Assembly: GCF_006385185.1 (NCBI RefSeq)
Contig: NZ_VFIX01000004.1
Span: 24,634 to 88,633, forward strand
DNA: 64,000 nt
From: Metamycoplasma equirhinis
Lineage (GTDB): Bacteria; Bacillota_I; Bacilli_A; Mycoplasmatales; Metamycoplasmataceae
Reading direction: 5' to 3'
The position numbers were made by a program, and so were the translations under genes. Below are positions 63,831-64,000 of the stretch, in pieces. The notes under the pieces are model-generated. The model saw only the letters and a list, made by a program, of their open reading frames with translations. It ran no database searches and was not told the origin of the DNA. Each line of letters opens with the position of its first letter. Within the stretch, counting starts at the first letter, position 1.

Positions 63831-64000
63831 GGGTTACTATTTTCTTATATATTTTGCCTATCAGGTAATTAATTTAATCACAAAAGAATATTTTTTGTTA
63901 AAAATAATTAAAAAACGTTCAAAAAGTAACTAATAATGGCATTTTTGCATGTTTTAAATGTTAATTTTGCTCTAATAATTAGTGTTTTAATATTTAATAT
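63831..64000. other. Upstream region of MIB, no gene seen
   Basis: AT-rich, with no open frame preceded by a ribosome site on either strand. It probably contains the MIB promoter; no convincing -35/-10 pair could be chosen, though TATAT strings occur in and beside the AT tract. The window ends here. Confidence 0.5.

Overview
This window is a piece of a mollicute (Mycoplasma-type) chromosome. It is very AT-rich, and long protein families stay open only if UGA is read as tryptophan. A tRNA-Trp with anticodon UCA lies at 3158-3232, which fits translation table 4. All coding calls here use that code. The gene content (MIB and MIP immunoglobulin-evasion genes, seven-gene F1-like ATPase clusters, many lipoproteins, very compact operons) suggests a hominis-group species (Mycoplasmopsis or Metamycoplasma sense). 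The species cannot be fixed from the sequence alone.

Layout. 1-5.2 kb: the end of one gene, rluB, an unknown three-gene unit with an anchored membrane protein, an acyl carrier protein, two tRNAs, truB and a HAD phosphatase. 5.3-8.9 kb: a large S41-protease lipoprotein and ribF. 9-17 kb: a surface-protein region with two lipoproteins on the minus strand, then a ZIP-type metal transporter followed by one large and three small related lipoproteins on the plus strand. 17-24 kb: a Ca-type P-ATPase, pgsA, a membrane protein, a degenerate GH13 protein and holA, all on the minus strand, then yebC on the plus strand. 25-33.7 kb: first F1-like ATPase cluster, plus strand. 33.7-50 kb: minus-strand housekeeping operons: infC-rpmI-rplT with a leader and AUU start; ymdB-nusB-tlyA-sufS-sufU-dinB-nadD/yqeK as one overlapping chain downstream of recA; rarA-pheS-pheT; rpsF-ssb-rpsR; and a frameshifted CNNM/HlyC-type gene. 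def is on the plus strand at 50.1 kb. 50.7-59.2 kb: second F1-like ATPase cluster, minus strand. 59.2-63.8 kb: MIP and MIB, directly upstream of that second cluster.

Main theme. The window carries two complete paralogous F1-like ATPase clusters in opposite orientation, about 17 kb apart. Both have the order membrane protein, small protein, gamma-like, epsilon-like, secreted/anchored protein, alpha-like, beta-like. One sits next to MIB and MIP, which in related species capture and cleave host antibody. The other has no MIB/MIP neighbour, and its alpha subunit carries an extra Lys/Thr-rich N-terminal arm of about 80 residues. The two beta genes share a perfect 110-base match, which points to recent conversion or a selective constraint and provides a substrate for inversion. 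An (AT)8 tract just upstream of MIB, and an A7 tract where the CNNM gene is out of frame, are candidate switch sites. No rRNA, insertion sequence, CRISPR array or prophage was seen.
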